The translations under genes were made by a program, and so were the position numbers. DNA of 64,000 bases from Pseudomonadales bacterium (lineage in GTDB: Bacteria; Pseudomonadota; Gammaproteobacteria; Pseudomonadales; Azotimanducaceae): positions 248,001 to 312,000 of the forward strand of contig JANQPF010000022.1 of NCBI GenBank assembly GCA_028285415.1, written 5' to 3'. Under the pieces are notes generated by a model. It did not search any database and was not told the DNA's origin. It saw only the letters and a list, made by a program, of their open reading frames with translations. This document shows positions 9,318 to 17,809 of this stretch, one piece after another (the first letter of the stretch is position 1; each line of letters starts with the position of its first letter).

Positions 9318-10112
9318 TTATCCCCGCTCCGGCATCTTCTCTTCGCTCACCGCGTACCCGGCTTCGGGGGGTATGCATAGATAGTTCCCATCCTCGCGAC
9401 GCTCTGTCCACGGCAGCACCGACACCACCGGGTGAGCGTCTGCGCTTTCGATGGCCTCGTCCGCAGTCTTCGCAACCGCGAGCTTCTCGATGTTACGCAG
9501 CGTTGGAAAGATGACCGTGCGCCTGCCGTTCACCGCATCCTCGATTGCCTGTGCGGGTGTGATCCAGATGGAATCCACCGACTCATAGCCGTCGTGCAGC
9601 GCCACGTGATCAGCCGGCGCCACGGCAAGGTAAAAGTGTGTATCAAACCGCTTTGGCATCATCTCCGGAGTGATCCAGTGTGCGAAGTGGATCAGCGTAT
9701 CGCAGGCGAGGATCAGGTTTTCGTCGCGCAGAAAATCGAGCAGCGCAACGTCGCCGGAGTTGAGCTTTTCCCGGTAGTGTTCGAGCGCCGACAGCCGCTC
9801 GGCGGAGACGAGCGCGGGCTCGCCCTTGCTGCGGGCCAGCAGCACGCCACACTCTTCGAATGCTTCACGGATTGCGCTCACCTGGATGGCACGCATGTCG
9901 CGCGCACCGGCCGCGCCCTCTAGATACGGGAGCAGCGCGTCGTCGAAATCCTGCGGATCCGCCTTGCCACCGGGAAAGACGAGGGCCCCGGAGGCGAAGT
10001 CGATCTGATGATGGCGGACCACCATGAAGACTTCGAGGCCCGCAGCACCATCGCGCAGTAAAAGAATAGTGGCAGCGGGCAATGGCGGCGCCACCTCGAC
10101 GGTATCGTTCAT
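9318..10112 (-). CDS. Nudix hydrolase (NUDT19-like)
   Basis: 264-residue Nudix-fold protein. The Nudix helix is recognisable as FPGGKAD then, after an insertion, IREAFEECGVLL, giving the metal-binding REx2EE core. The insertion between the GG and RE parts and the N-terminal PLPAATILLLRD start resemble eukaryotic NUDT19 and RP2-type CoA diphosphatases, so a CoA or acyl-CoA diphosphatase role is plausible. Two genes upstream on the same strand is a flavin-type oxidoreductase that ends 39 bases before this start, and the two may be cotranscribed. Substrate is inferred, not shown. Confidence 0.85.
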   Translation of the reverse strand: MNDTVEVAPPLPAATILLLRDGAAGLEVFMVVRHHQIDFASGALVFPGGKADPQDFDDALLPYLEGAAGARDMRAIQVSAIREAFEECGVLLARSKGEPALVSAERLSALEHYREKLNSGDVALLDFLRDENLILACDTLIHFAHWITPEMMPKRFDTHFYLAVAPADHVALHDGYESVDSIWITPAQAIEDAVNGRRTVIFPTLRNIEKLAVAKTADEAIESADAHPVVSVLPWTERREDGNYLCIPPEAGYAVSEEKMPERG

Positions 10113-10151
10113 GCGTGATTCTCTTGGTTCAGGGCGTTTAGTGGTTTGCGG

Positions 10152-11048
10152 TTAGCGGCCGGCGACCTCTTTGAGGAAGGTATCCATAGTTTTCAGCTTC
10201 TGCTCTTTGGAGCCCAGGGTGAAATCGGGCAGGATGAATTCGTTGACGCCAGCTTCCTCGTATTCCTCGATGATCTCGTGGATTTCAGCCGGCGTGCCGA
10301 CGAGGTGAGGTTGCTGGATGTCGCTGTTCAGCATCTGCTCGAGAAACGCGTTGTCTTCGCTCATGAACAAGAGCGCAACCGCGCTGCGTTGAATGTCGGC
10401 CGGATTCCGGTCGACGTCGGCGCAGTGCGCATCGAGGATTGCCATCTTTTGCCGCAGAATGGTGGGATCACCCCACACGTTCCACTCGTCCGCGTGTTTT
10501 GCGGTGATTTTCAGCGTCACCTTTTCTCCGCCGCCGCCGATCATCAATGGTAGAGGGTGCTGTAAGGGCTTCGGCTCCAGAGTGGCGTCGGTGAGGGTAT
10601 AAAAACGTCCCTCGAAGTGGCTCCGCTGGTCGTGGAACAGGCGCTTGATGACCTCACAGGCCTCATCCAATCGTGCCAGGCGCTCGGGAACGTCATAGAA
10701 GGGCAGGCCGTACTGGCGATGCTCGTTCTCCTGCCAGCCGCTGCCGAGCCCCAGCACAACCCTGCCTTCGGTGATGTGGTCGAGCGTTGCCGCCATTTTC
10801 GCGAGCACCGCGGGGTGACGATAGGTATTGCCTGTCACCAGCGTGCCCAGCCGCACGCGCTTGGTCAGCGCGCCCAGGGCCGACAACGTGGTCCAGGCCT
10901 CAGCCCACGGCGTCGATGTATCCTCTGCGTTCGGCATGAAGTGATCGGCATACCAGACACCGTCCCAGCCCGTGCTGTCGGCGTGCTGAACCAGTTCCAA
11001 CAAGTCGCTGAACGGTTGGGTAGGATTTGGCCAGAAACTGAAGCGCAT
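10152..11048 (-). CDS. LLM-class (luciferase-like) flavin/F420-dependent oxidoreductase
   Basis: 298-residue luciferase-fold TIM-barrel oxidoreductase. Family signatures are WDGVWYADHFMP near the N-terminus, RVRLGTLVTGNTYRHPAVLAK, and GRVVLGLGSGWQENEH around residue 100. Members use FMNH2 or F420H2 to oxidise varied small molecules; the annotation 'F420-dependent' is customary but F420 use is not shown here. The frame stays open upstream through the antisense of a GNAT gene, but the ATG at 11046-11048 (MRFSFWPN) is the usual beginning of this family. Divergent from the acetyltransferase over 75 bases. Confidence 0.87.
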   Translation of the reverse strand: MRFSFWPNPTQPFSDLLELVQHADSTGWDGVWYADHFMPNAEDTSTPWAEAWTTLSALGALTKRVRLGTLVTGNTYRHPAVLAKMAATLDHITEGRVVLGLGSGWQENEHRQYGLPFYDVPERLARLDEACEVIKRLFHDQRSHFEGRFYTLTDATLEPKPLQHPLPLMIGGGGEKVTLKITAKHADEWNVWGDPTILRQKMAILDAHCADVDRNPADIQRSAVALLFMSEDNAFLEQMLNSDIQQPHLVGTPAEIHEIIEEYEEAGVNEFILPDFTLGSKEQKLKTMDTFLKEVAGR

Positions 11049-11123
11049 GCGTCTCTCCCGCGAGCGTTTTTCGGCGAACTCAAGATGTTCGCTTATGTTC
11101 ACGCCTTTTGGCAAACTTCCGGC

Positions 11124-11657
11124 ATGGTTGAGCTTCATACCGAACGTCTCAGGCTCGTACCTTTGGAAGAAAACCATGTTGCGGTAATGCATGAGCTCAG
11201 CGTCGATCCGGAGGTGCGCAGATATCTGTTTGAAGGGCAGATCATCCCGGTCCAGCAGGTCGAGGATATGATTGCTGCCAGCGAACGCTGTTTTGCCGAG
11301 CATGAAACCGGCTTCTTTGCCATGTACATTGATCTCGCTTCCGATCCGCACGATGGCGCATTTGTCGGTTTCTGCGGCCACCGGGTGTTCGAAGGGGGTC
11401 AGGAAATGGAGCTCCTCTTCGGCATGCAGCCACGCTTCTGGGGCCGCGGTTTTGGCCAGGAAGCGGCGCGGGCGGTGCTGAGGCACGGATTTGAGGACTG
11501 CGGCATCGACCGCGTACTGGCGGCCACGGATACTCCGAACCAGCGTTCAGTCCAGGTGCTCCAACGGCTTGGCATGTCATTCCGCGAACGGCGTGAGTGG
11601 CATGGTCTGGATACGGTGTTCTATGACATGAGCGCAGAGGAATTTGCCGATCTATGA
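11124..11657 (+). CDS. GNAT family N-acetyltransferase
   Basis: 177-residue GNAT protein of the RimJ/RimL type. It starts with ELHTERLRLVPLEEN and carries the acetyl-CoA pyrophosphate-binding stretch GRGFGQEAARAVLRHGFE and the TPNQRSVQVLQRLGM segment, both characteristic of protein or small-amine N-acetyltransferases. The start chosen is the ATG at 11124, which begins the recognisable fold; the open frame further upstream is antisense to the neighbouring oxidoreductase. Its stop overlaps the ATG of the DUF503 gene by four bases (ATGA), so the two are translationally coupled. Substrate unknown. Confidence 0.87.
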   Translation: MVELHTERLRLVPLEENHVAVMHELSVDPEVRRYLFEGQIIPVQQVEDMIAASERCFAEHETGFFAMYIDLASDPHDGAFVGFCGHRVFEGGQEMELLFGMQPRFWGRGFGQEAARAVLRHGFEDCGIDRVLAATDTPNQRSVQVLQRLGMSFRERREWHGLDTVFYDMSAEEFADL

Positions 11658-11938
11658 GAGTGGGTTTGTTACGCGCCGGCTTCTACCTGCACGGCTGCGG
11701 ATCACTGAAGGAAAAGCGTCAGCGGCTCAGCCGGCTGAGAGACAAGTTCGGGAAACAGACGGCGCTAGCGGTCTGTGAATCGAATCACGCGGACGAGCTC
11801 AAGCGCGGCGAGTGGACCTTTGTTGCGAGCGCCTCCTCCCACACCGTCGTGCAGCAGGCGCTGGCCGATGTGGAACGATATCTCTCGACTTCGCTCGACG
11901 CGGAAGTTGTGTCCGTCGAACGCGAATGGCTGGTCTGA
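11654..11938 (+). CDS. DUF503 family protein
   Basis: 94-residue protein matching the DUF503 (YlxP-like) family: a short ferredoxin-like fold with the LKEKRQRLSRLRDKFG signature after an initial beta strand, then NHADELKRGEWTFVASAS and a C-terminal helix. In firmicutes YlxP sits beside rbfA and may bind RNA, but the function is not established. It begins inside the acetyltransferase stop codon and ends directly before the next small gene, so three to four genes here probably form one operon. Confidence 0.8.
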   Translation: MRVGLLRAGFYLHGCGSLKEKRQRLSRLRDKFGKQTALAVCESNHADELKRGEWTFVASASSHTVVQQALADVERYLSTSLDAEVVSVEREWLV

Positions 11939-12325
11939 ATGTCTTTTGTCGTGGTGCTCATCGTCGCTGGTGCAGTCTTTCTGTACATGAGGGCAACGCG
12001 ACAGGCGCGTGCTGCCTGGATCGAGCGTATCGATCTTCCCGGACGCTGGCAGTGGCAGGGTGGTGAAGCTGAGCTCGTCATTCACGGCAAAGGCGCGGCC
12101 GGGCAGTTCGAGCTGAACGAAAATGGTCAGACGTGGCGTGGCGCGTGGCGGCTGCGCGGAAACGCTTTGCTGCTGGCAAGCGACGACCGCCAGGAACTGC
12201 TCGATCTGCACTTCGTCAAACCCGGCAGCATCGGTCTCGAGGATACGCGGGGTGTGCGTCGGCTTTTTTCCAAGGTGAGCACCAACGTCGTGCCCCTGCG
12301 CCCTTCGGAGCGGCGCGCGCTTTGA
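11939..12325 (+). CDS. Membrane-anchored hypothetical protein
   Basis: 128-residue protein with one N-terminal transmembrane segment (about residues 2-17) followed by a soluble, strand-rich domain (PGRWQWQGGEAELVIHG, TWRGAWRLRGNALLLASDD) resembling a small beta-barrel or lipocalin-like sheet. It begins on the base after the DUF503 stop and is followed ten bases later by the glycerophosphodiesterase gene, implying cotranscription. No family recognised. Confidence 0.7.
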   Translation: MSFVVVLIVAGAVFLYMRATRQARAAWIERIDLPGRWQWQGGEAELVIHGKGAAGQFELNENGQTWRGAWRLRGNALLLASDDRQELLDLHFVKPGSIGLEDTRGVRRLFSKVSTNVVPLRPSERRAL

Positions 12326-12335
12326 TGAGCGCGGG

Positions 12336-13280
12336 ATGACGGGTAGAGCCGACCGTACGAACGCCGAACGCCGTCGGCGCAACTGGATTCTCATTGCGGT
12401 AGTGCTCGGCATCATGCTGCTGACGAGCTGGCGCTCCATGCCGGAGCGTTTGCCCACACCTTATTTCGACCTTCCGACGCCGCTTGTCATCGCGCATCAG
12501 GGCGGCAACCGGCTGCGCCCGGGCAACACGTTCGCGGCGTTCGATCACGCCGTTGCCCTGGGTGCGGACGTGTTGGAAATGGATCTGCATGCCAGCCGCG
12601 ATGGGCATCTGGTCGTGATACACGATGCCACCCTCGAGCGTACGACTGACGGCCATGGCCCGGTCAACGCCCTGACGCTGGCAGAGCTGAAACGCCTCGA
12701 CGCGGGGTATCACTGGCCGTTTGTGGGCAAAGATGGGCAGCCCGAGTTCGAGCTGCCAGCCGAGTGGCCGGATCGTCATCCGCATCGCGCCGCGGGCCTG
12801 CAGATTCCCGAGTTTGTCGACGTGCTCGATCGTTATCCCGACATGCGCCTGAACGTCGAGATCAAGCAGGCGGATCCGCCCATCACTCAGACACTCTGCG
12901 ACGTGCTCAAACGGACCAGGCGGGGGCACCTGACTCTGGTGGCATCCTTTGACGATTCCACGCTGGCGGGTTTCCGCCAGGACTGTCCTGAGGTTGCCAC
13001 GAGTGCCAGCAGCAGAGAGGTTGGCTGGTTTGCCGCAGTGCGCCAGTTTGGACTCACGCGCCTCTTTACTTCACCCGCGCTGGCGCTGCAGATACCGCAG
13101 GAGCGAGACGGTGAAACGCTGGTGGATGAACGCATTCTTGCCGATGCGCAGGAGCTGCATCTTCACGTGGATTTCTGGACGGTGAACGACAGGGAAGGTC
13201 TGGCACGGGTGCTCGCTGCGGGCGCCGACGGCGTCATCACCGACCGGCCGGATCTACTGCTCGAGATGCTCGAGCGCTAG
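12336..13280 (+). CDS. Glycerophosphodiester phosphodiesterase, membrane-anchored
   Basis: 314-residue GDPD-family enzyme, which releases sn-glycerol 3-phosphate and an alcohol from glycerophosphodiesters. One N-terminal transmembrane segment (about 17-30) anchors a TIM barrel. Catalytic and metal-binding motifs are AHQGGNRLRPGNT, LEMDLHAS (E and D ligands) and VIHDATLERTTDG. The first motif has HQGG and PGNT in place of the commoner HRG and PENT; a subfamily shares this. The C-terminal VNDREGLARVLAAGADGVITDRPDL is canonical. Last gene of the acetyltransferase-DUF503 run; its stop overlaps that of a small convergent gene. Confidence 0.9.
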   Translation: MTGRADRTNAERRRRNWILIAVVLGIMLLTSWRSMPERLPTPYFDLPTPLVIAHQGGNRLRPGNTFAAFDHAVALGADVLEMDLHASRDGHLVVIHDATLERTTDGHGPVNALTLAELKRLDAGYHWPFVGKDGQPEFELPAEWPDRHPHRAAGLQIPEFVDVLDRYPDMRLNVEIKQADPPITQTLCDVLKRTRRGHLTLVASFDDSTLAGFRQDCPEVATSASSREVGWFAAVRQFGLTRLFTSPALALQIPQERDGETLVDERILADAQELHLHVDFWTVNDREGLARVLAAGADGVITDRPDLLLEMLER

Positions 13281-13429
13281 TCCTCCTCGTGCTCGCGCCG
13301 GTCGGGCTGCTCCGGGTTGCGTCTTGGCAGGGGATCCTCGGCAACGCGGTCTTCGTTGCGCCGGTCTTCTTCGGCTTCACGTCGGTCTTTTGTGCCTTTG
13401 CGGCGTTCTGGGCCGGGGTATGCGGACAT
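13277..13429 (-). CDS. Small highly charged protein, convergent with the glycerophosphodiesterase
   Basis: 50-residue frame starting ATG at 13427-13429 (MSAYPGPERRKG...) and ending TAG at 13277-13279. Its composition is striking: about two thirds Arg, Lys, Glu and Asp, with RR pairs recurring every 5-10 residues (ERRK, DRRE, DRRN, PRRN, DRRE). The organised RR/DRR periodicity, the stop placed exactly against the opposing gene's stop and the absence of any other gene in 13281-13542 support real coding. An in-frame TTG five codons upstream could also start it. No clear ribosome site. Function unknown; likely disordered or nucleic-acid or membrane associated. Confidence 0.5.
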   Translation of the reverse strand: MSAYPGPERRKGTKDRREAEEDRRNEDRVAEDPLPRRNPEQPDRREHEED

Positions 13430-13509
13430 GTGCTGCTGGGCCAAAAAGCATTGGTAAAACAGGCGTTAAATCATACCGCAATTGAGCGCATCTCTCATGC
13501 GAAGTTGAG

Positions 13510-13515
13510 TACAAT
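13510..13515 (+). promoter_or_regulatory. Candidate -10 element for the DUF815 gene
   Basis: TACAAT lies 27 bases before the GTG start of the DUF815 ATPase gene. No convincing -35 hexamer stands 16-18 bases upstream, so the call is weak. Confidence 0.3.
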
Positions 13516-13542
13516 GCGCGGCCGAAACCAAGTGGTGAAGAT

Positions 13543-14409
13543 GTGTCGTCGATAGATCAACTTGCAGCCCGGCTGCTTGCGCTGCTGCCGTTACCGTACG
13601 CGGTCGAGTGGCAGCGCGCGCGTGCCGCCATGTGGCGTCGCAGTTGGTGGCACAGCGGCTTTCAGAGTCAGGACAACGTCGACGATCTGGAGCTTGCGGA
13701 TCTTCTGCACATCGACGACCAGCGGGCGAAGCTCGTGGCCAATACCCGACAGTTTCTCGAGGGCCTGCCGGCCAACAACGTGCTCCTCTGGGGCGCTCGT
13801 GGCACCGGGAAGAGCTCGCTGATCCATGCGATTCTGAACGAATACCACAGCCAGGATCTGCGCCTGGTTGAGGTCCACAAAGACGATCTTGCGCAGCTGC
13901 CTGAAATTCTCGGGCGTCTTGCCGCAGAACCCTTCAAGTTCATCGTCTTCTGTGACGACCTCTCTTTCGAGGTGAACGACCCTTCTTATAAGGAGCTCAA
14001 AAGCGCCCTGGAAGGGTCCATTTTCAAAACGGCGCGCAACGTACTCATCTACGCCACCTCCAACCGACGGCATCTGGTACCGGAACACATGAGCGATAAC
14101 CAGCAGGCGCGCATGATCGACGGCGAGCTGCACGAAGGGGAAGCCATCGAAGAGAAGATTTCGCTGTCGGACCGGTTTGGTCTCTGGCTTTCCTTTTACC
14201 CGTTCCGGCAGGACGACTACCTCTCGGTCGTGCGGCACTGGGTGGCGAAACTCGCCGCGCAGCACGGTCTCACGGCTGATCTCGACGACGAAAACATGCG
14301 CGCCGAAGCGCTACGCTGGGCGCTCGCCCGCGGCGTACGCAACGGGCGCACCGCGCAGTACTTTGCGCGCCATTGGATTGGGCAGCAGGCTTTGGACGCC
14401 AGCCCGTAA
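13543..14409 (+). CDS. DUF815 family AAA ATPase
   Basis: 288-residue P-loop protein of the DUF815 family. Walker A GARGTGKSS is at about residues 83-91 and a Walker B-like FIVFCDDLSFE at about 137; an SNRRHLVPEHM segment follows, as in other members. These AAA-type ATPases are widespread in proteobacteria, but no role is established. The start is GTG (MSSIDQLAARLL), preceded by GGTGAAG. It is followed 27 bases later by the DUF481 gene. Confidence 0.88.
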   Translation: MSSIDQLAARLLALLPLPYAVEWQRARAAMWRRSWWHSGFQSQDNVDDLELADLLHIDDQRAKLVANTRQFLEGLPANNVLLWGARGTGKSSLIHAILNEYHSQDLRLVEVHKDDLAQLPEILGRLAAEPFKFIVFCDDLSFEVNDPSYKELKSALEGSIFKTARNVLIYATSNRRHLVPEHMSDNQQARMIDGELHEGEAIEEKISLSDRFGLWLSFYPFRQDDYLSVVRHWVAKLAAQHGLTADLDDENMRAEALRWALARGVRNGRTAQYFARHWIGQQALDASP

Positions 14410-14436
14410 ATCGAAGCACAACAAGGAAATAGATAC

Positions 14437-15441
14437 GTGAAACGCATTGCATTGATTGCTGCCGCGCTCAGCTTGTGGGCGGGAACCGCCGTGGCGGATA
14501 CGGTGGTATTGAAGAACGGCGACCGCCTGACCGGTACTGTCGACAGCATTGCCGGTGGGCGGCTGCTGTTGGTGACTGAATATGCCGGCAACGTGCCCAT
14601 CAAGCTCGACCAGGTGGCGGAGGTTGTGTCTGAAGCCGCGTTTGACGTACGCACCAGCGACGGGGCCGTCAGCGGCACGTTTGGCGTGGCCGACGGTGCG
14701 CAGCAGATTGTCACCGACACCGGTGCAGTTGCGCTCGACCTAGGCACCGTGAGAAGTGCGGGGCAGGACAAGCTCGCACTGGCGTCGCTCGGCACTGACT
14801 GGTCGTCGCGCGCCGATCTGTCCGCCATCATCTCCAACGGCAACTCGGACACCGAAAGCTACAACACGCTCATCGAGTCGGTGCTGAAGCGCGAGACGGT
14901 TGAGCACGCGTTGTCACTCCTGGTCAGCAACGAAAAGGCAGAGGAAGAGCGAACCAAAGATCAGCTGGACATCGACTATGGTTACAAGCGGTTTGTCTCC
15001 GAGAAGTGGTTTGCCTCGGGCAACGCCGAGTACTTTCAGGACCGTCTCAAAGACATCGATCAGCGGATTACGCTCGGTGCCGGTATGGGTTATCAGTTCT
15101 GGGACGACAGCTTCGGCGCCTTCTCGACGGACGTGACGGTCAACTACGTGCAGGAAGAGTTGGATGGTGAGGATGAAACCAACCCTGCCGTGCGCTGGGG
15201 GCTCGACTACAACCGCTGGCTCCTGGCCAAGAAGCTCGAATTCTTCCATAACCAGTCGGTGCTGTTCATTCCGGACGGCGACCGCGGGGAAGTGATCGAG
15301 TCGTCCACCGGCCTGCGCTACGCGCTCAACGATCGCATAGACGCCGCCGCGCGAGTGGATGTGAACCATGAGACGGAGCCGCCCCCCGGCACGAGCAAAA
15401 CGGACGTCACCTATACCCTCGGTATTGGCATCAAGTTCTAG
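14437..15441 (+). CDS. DUF481 outer-membrane beta-barrel protein
   Basis: 334-residue exported protein with a Sec signal peptide (MKRIALIAAALSLWAGTAVA). A small N-terminal domain begins DTVVLKNGDRLTGTVDSI, an Sm-like or SH3-like motif often fused to DUF481. The C-terminal DUF481 domain of alternating strands starts around SSRADLSAIISNGNSDTESYN and ends in a typical outer-membrane closing strand, VTYTLGIGIKF. DUF481 proteins (YdiY type) are predicted porin-like barrels; one is acid-induced in E. coli. Starts at a GTG behind ACAAGGAAAT. Convergent with the next gene over 8 bases. Confidence 0.85.
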   Translation: MKRIALIAAALSLWAGTAVADTVVLKNGDRLTGTVDSIAGGRLLLVTEYAGNVPIKLDQVAEVVSEAAFDVRTSDGAVSGTFGVADGAQQIVTDTGAVALDLGTVRSAGQDKLALASLGTDWSSRADLSAIISNGNSDTESYNTLIESVLKRETVEHALSLLVSNEKAEEERTKDQLDIDYGYKRFVSEKWFASGNAEYFQDRLKDIDQRITLGAGMGYQFWDDSFGAFSTDVTVNYVQEELDGEDETNPAVRWGLDYNRWLLAKKLEFFHNQSVLFIPDGDRGEVIESSTGLRYALNDRIDAAARVDVNHETEPPPGTSKTDVTYTLGIGIKF

Positions 15442-15449
15442 GCAGCCGC

Positions 15450-16118
15450 TCAGGCCGCGCGCCGTGCGAGGTTCTCCAGGCGCTCGATGTCCTGACCAAC
15501 CGCGTCGGTCAGCGCCTTGCTCATGAGCGGCGGCAGCTTCCTGCAGAGTGCCTGTGCCTGATAGGCGAAGTTGAGCGCCTGCGGATAAGCGCGCACGTTT
15601 TCCGCATCTTTGGCGGATTGACGCGCGTTTTCCACGGCAATCTGCTGCGCGGTGAACTGCGCTGACGCGTGCGCCAGGGCACCGTCGTGCTGATCGATAA
15701 GCTTCTGCGACATGCCGGTTTTCAAGAGGACGGCAAGCTCCTCCAGGGCAAGCGTGGCATGGCGGCGCGCCCGTTTGCTGCGCAGGCTCGCGCGCTGCAT
15801 GCCCGACGGAATACGGTTGAGCTTCAACACCCGCTGGCGCAGCGCCTGCAGATGTGGATGCAGCGCATTGTGCTTCTCGAGGGTGTCGAGATGGGCGGTG
15901 AGCAGCAGCACCAGACCGCGACGCAGGTCGCGATGGATCAAGCCGTCGGGGACGTGCTCGAGCGCGGTAAATACGGCATGGGAGGCCGACAGTGAACGGC
16001 TCAAATGGGCCGCTTCGCGCCGCGCCAGTCGGCTTTTAATGACGTGGTAAATGGGTACCGTCACCACGAGCGCAAGCGTGATGATGAATGTCCAGGCAGG
16101 CAGATTCAGGGACGTCAC
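15450..16118 (-). CDS. Membrane-anchored helical hypothetical protein
   Basis: 222-residue protein with one N-terminal transmembrane helix (NLPAWTFIITLALVVTVPIY) and a long, almost wholly alpha-helical cytoplasmic region rich in Ala, Leu, Arg and His, probably coiled-coil. The start is GTG at 16116-16118, because AGGAG stands seven bases upstream; an in-frame ATG 28 codons earlier at 16202 would overlap the tRNA promoter region and has no ribosome site. Not recognised as a known family. Divergent from tRNA-Glu. Confidence 0.68.
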   Translation of the reverse strand: MTSLNLPAWTFIITLALVVTVPIYHVIKSRLARREAAHLSRSLSASHAVFTALEHVPDGLIHRDLRRGLVLLLTAHLDTLEKHNALHPHLQALRQRVLKLNRIPSGMQRASLRSKRARRHATLALEELAVLLKTGMSQKLIDQHDGALAHASAQFTAQQIAVENARQSAKDAENVRAYPQALNFAYQAQALCRKLPPLMSKALTDAVGQDIERLENLARRAA

Positions 16119-16182
16119 GTGCAAGCTCCTATGTATGGTAGACGAAGTGTAGTTGTGATTTTCGATCTTGCCTGGAAGCTGC

Positions 16183-16211
16183 TTGACTGTGTCATACGAC
16201 ATTCATAGAAT
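16183..16211 (+). promoter_or_regulatory. Promoter of tRNA-Glu
   Basis: TTGACT (16183-16188), a 17-base spacer and TAGAAT (16206-16211): a near-consensus sigma-70 promoter about 20 bases before the mature tRNA 5' end. Confidence 0.8.
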
Positions 16212-16230
16212 GCGCCGCTCTCAAGGTTCT

Positions 16231-16306
<76 letters not shown>

Positions 16307-16612
16307 TCTTTTTCCTAATGCCGAACGCTATTCCAGCCCGCGACGCCGGGATGAATCGGCGCCTGTGGCGCCGACCCCGGCAATCAGGGGGCGCGGCGTA
16401 TGCGCCGCGCGGCCGAGCAGCGAGCGGCATACCGGCCGCTCGCGGTGACGCGAGGCCTGGGGTTTGAGCGAACTGAGGCTGTCGCGCCAGGGACGGGATG
16501 AAAGTAGCCCAAGTCGAAGGCCCTCGACGGGACGCCACATTCCAGACCGGTTAACCTCCACATCAGTCCCGCTCAGCCCGAAGGTCCATCCAACCTAGTT
16601 CGACCAACCCAC
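16307..16612. other. 306-base non-coding spacer with three strong hairpins
   Basis: No credible gene on either strand; the open frames here lack start context and have tRNA-derived or low-complexity sequence. The first half carries three successive perfect inverted repeats (listed separately). The rest shows no feature I can name. It separates tRNA-Glu from the convergent lipid A acyltransferase gene. Confidence 0.6.
16356..16443. repeat. Cluster of three GC-rich hairpins
   Basis: Three perfect inverted repeats stand in a row: an 8-bp stem with loop TGT (16356-16363/16367-16374); an 8-bp stem GCGCGGCG/CGCCGCGC with loop TATG (16391-16398/16403-16410); an 8-bp stem GCGAGCGG/CCGCTCGC with an 8-base loop (16420-16427/16436-16443). 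None is followed by a T-run on either strand, so they do not look like ordinary intrinsic terminators. They could form a structured RNA or an extragenic palindrome element. Confidence 0.6.
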
Positions 16613-17593
16613 TCACCCCTCCCTTCGCGACGACACCGACGGTGGATAAACCCTGGCCGCCCCCACAGCCTCTTTGCGAAAACGCTTGTACTCCCACTGA
16701 TACTGCGCAAGCTCAGTCCGAACCAGTTGTTCAATCGCACGATTCATACTCGTCGCCGACGCCACCGCATCACTCGAATGTATCTCATCGTCAACCGGTG
16801 AAAACGTGATGTCGAATCCACCCGGAACCCGGCGGGCGCCCGCCACGAAGACAACGGGATTGGTTCTCTGAATCAATCGGTGCACGAACGTCATTGTCAA
16901 TGCGCTGCGACCAAAAAATGGGGCGTAAACCCCGGCAGAACGTTGCGGGACCTGATCAGGAAGGATGGCGGCAACCTCACCGTCGCCCAGCATCTGATAG
17001 ATGGTCCGCAGGCCGCCGCGGTCGATCGGTAACAGCCGCATGCCGGCGCGACTACGGGCGTTTCTGATGGGTGCGTCGAGCGCGCTGATGCGCGGCGGAT
17101 TGTAGAGCGCCACGGCGTCGAATTTACCCAGGTACAGACTCAGAAACTCCCAGTTGCCGAAATGAGGCACCAGCAGCAGAACCCCTCGGCCCGACTCACC
17201 CGCGGCGATCACGTCCTCCTCACCGACGACGTTCATCACACAGTCCTGCCAGCGTTCTCGCGGCCAGTGCCAGACGAGGCCCGATTCGGCAACGATACGT
17301 GCCGTTTCCTGCAGGCTCTGTCTGCTGAACGCGTTGAGCTGGGTATGATCCAGGTCAGGGCAGCAGTACTGAAGGTTGATTCTGGTGATGCGCGCCATGC
17401 GCGTGTCGATGGCCCAGATGAACGTGCCCAGCCAGCCGCCAATCGCGCGCGCGGCACTCAGCGGTAGGACGCTCAGGAAGCGCGTCGCTGCCGCCAGCAA
17501 CGTTGCCGTAAGGCGTTGTGAAAACGTACGGCTCTGGACGCGCGTCGATTGCACGGTCTGGTCTGGTTGTTCATCGTGTGGCGGCTTTTTCAT
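16613..17593 (-). CDS. LpxL/HtrB-family lipid A acyltransferase
   Basis: 326-residue inner-membrane acyltransferase of the LpxL/LpxM/WaaM family, which transfers an acyl chain to a lipid A precursor. A hydrophobic segment near the N-terminus (about 30-60) precedes the catalytic HFGNWE motif (the H-x4-E type, in LLLVPHFGNWEFLSLYL), followed by VALYNPPRI, LLPIDRGGLRTIYQML and LPDQVPQRSAGVYAPFFG, all typical of the family. The ATG at 17593 is chosen; an upstream in-frame TTG at 17689 would add 32 weakly supported residues. Divergent from the kinase-fusion gene, which also points to LPS modification. Confidence 0.88.
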   Translation of the reverse strand: MKKPPHDEQPDQTVQSTRVQSRTFSQRLTATLLAAATRFLSVLPLSAARAIGGWLGTFIWAIDTRMARITRINLQYCCPDLDHTQLNAFSRQSLQETARIVAESGLVWHWPRERWQDCVMNVVGEEDVIAAGESGRGVLLLVPHFGNWEFLSLYLGKFDAVALYNPPRISALDAPIRNARSRAGMRLLPIDRGGLRTIYQMLGDGEVAAILPDQVPQRSAGVYAPFFGRSALTMTFVHRLIQRTNPVVFVAGARRVPGGFDITFSPVDDEIHSSDAVASATSMNRAIEQLVRTELAQYQWEYKRFRKEAVGAARVYPPSVSSRREG

Positions 17594-17809
17594 ACCTGTC
17601 AGCGGGTCTGCAATGCGTGATTCCGTGCCGGATGGTAGAGGTTTCACCCATTGGATTCGAGAAAACCGGCCTGTCGTGTTATACAGCAACCACGGATCCG
17701 GATTGATCGTTTGCTAGGAAAACAACCTGAACACAAAGCGGCACGCTGACACTTCTGCGCACCTTCGGACAATCGCTGATAACCAACGCTTACCGATCGG
17801 GCGCCATAG

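Noticed and set aside
10617-11123. Long plus-strand open frame extending upstream of the GNAT acetyltransferase
   Set aside because: It is antisense to the luciferase-like oxidoreductase and has no family resemblance before the ATG at 11124.
11049-11486. Minus-strand extension of the luciferase-like oxidoreductase
   Set aside because: Antisense to the acetyltransferase; the family fold begins exactly at MRFSFWPN (11048).
13289-13555. Plus-strand 88-residue hydrophobic frame after the glycerophosphodiesterase
   Set aside because: It runs through the -10 and start of the DUF815 gene and is the mirror of the organised charged frame on the minus strand, so it is probably a shadow.
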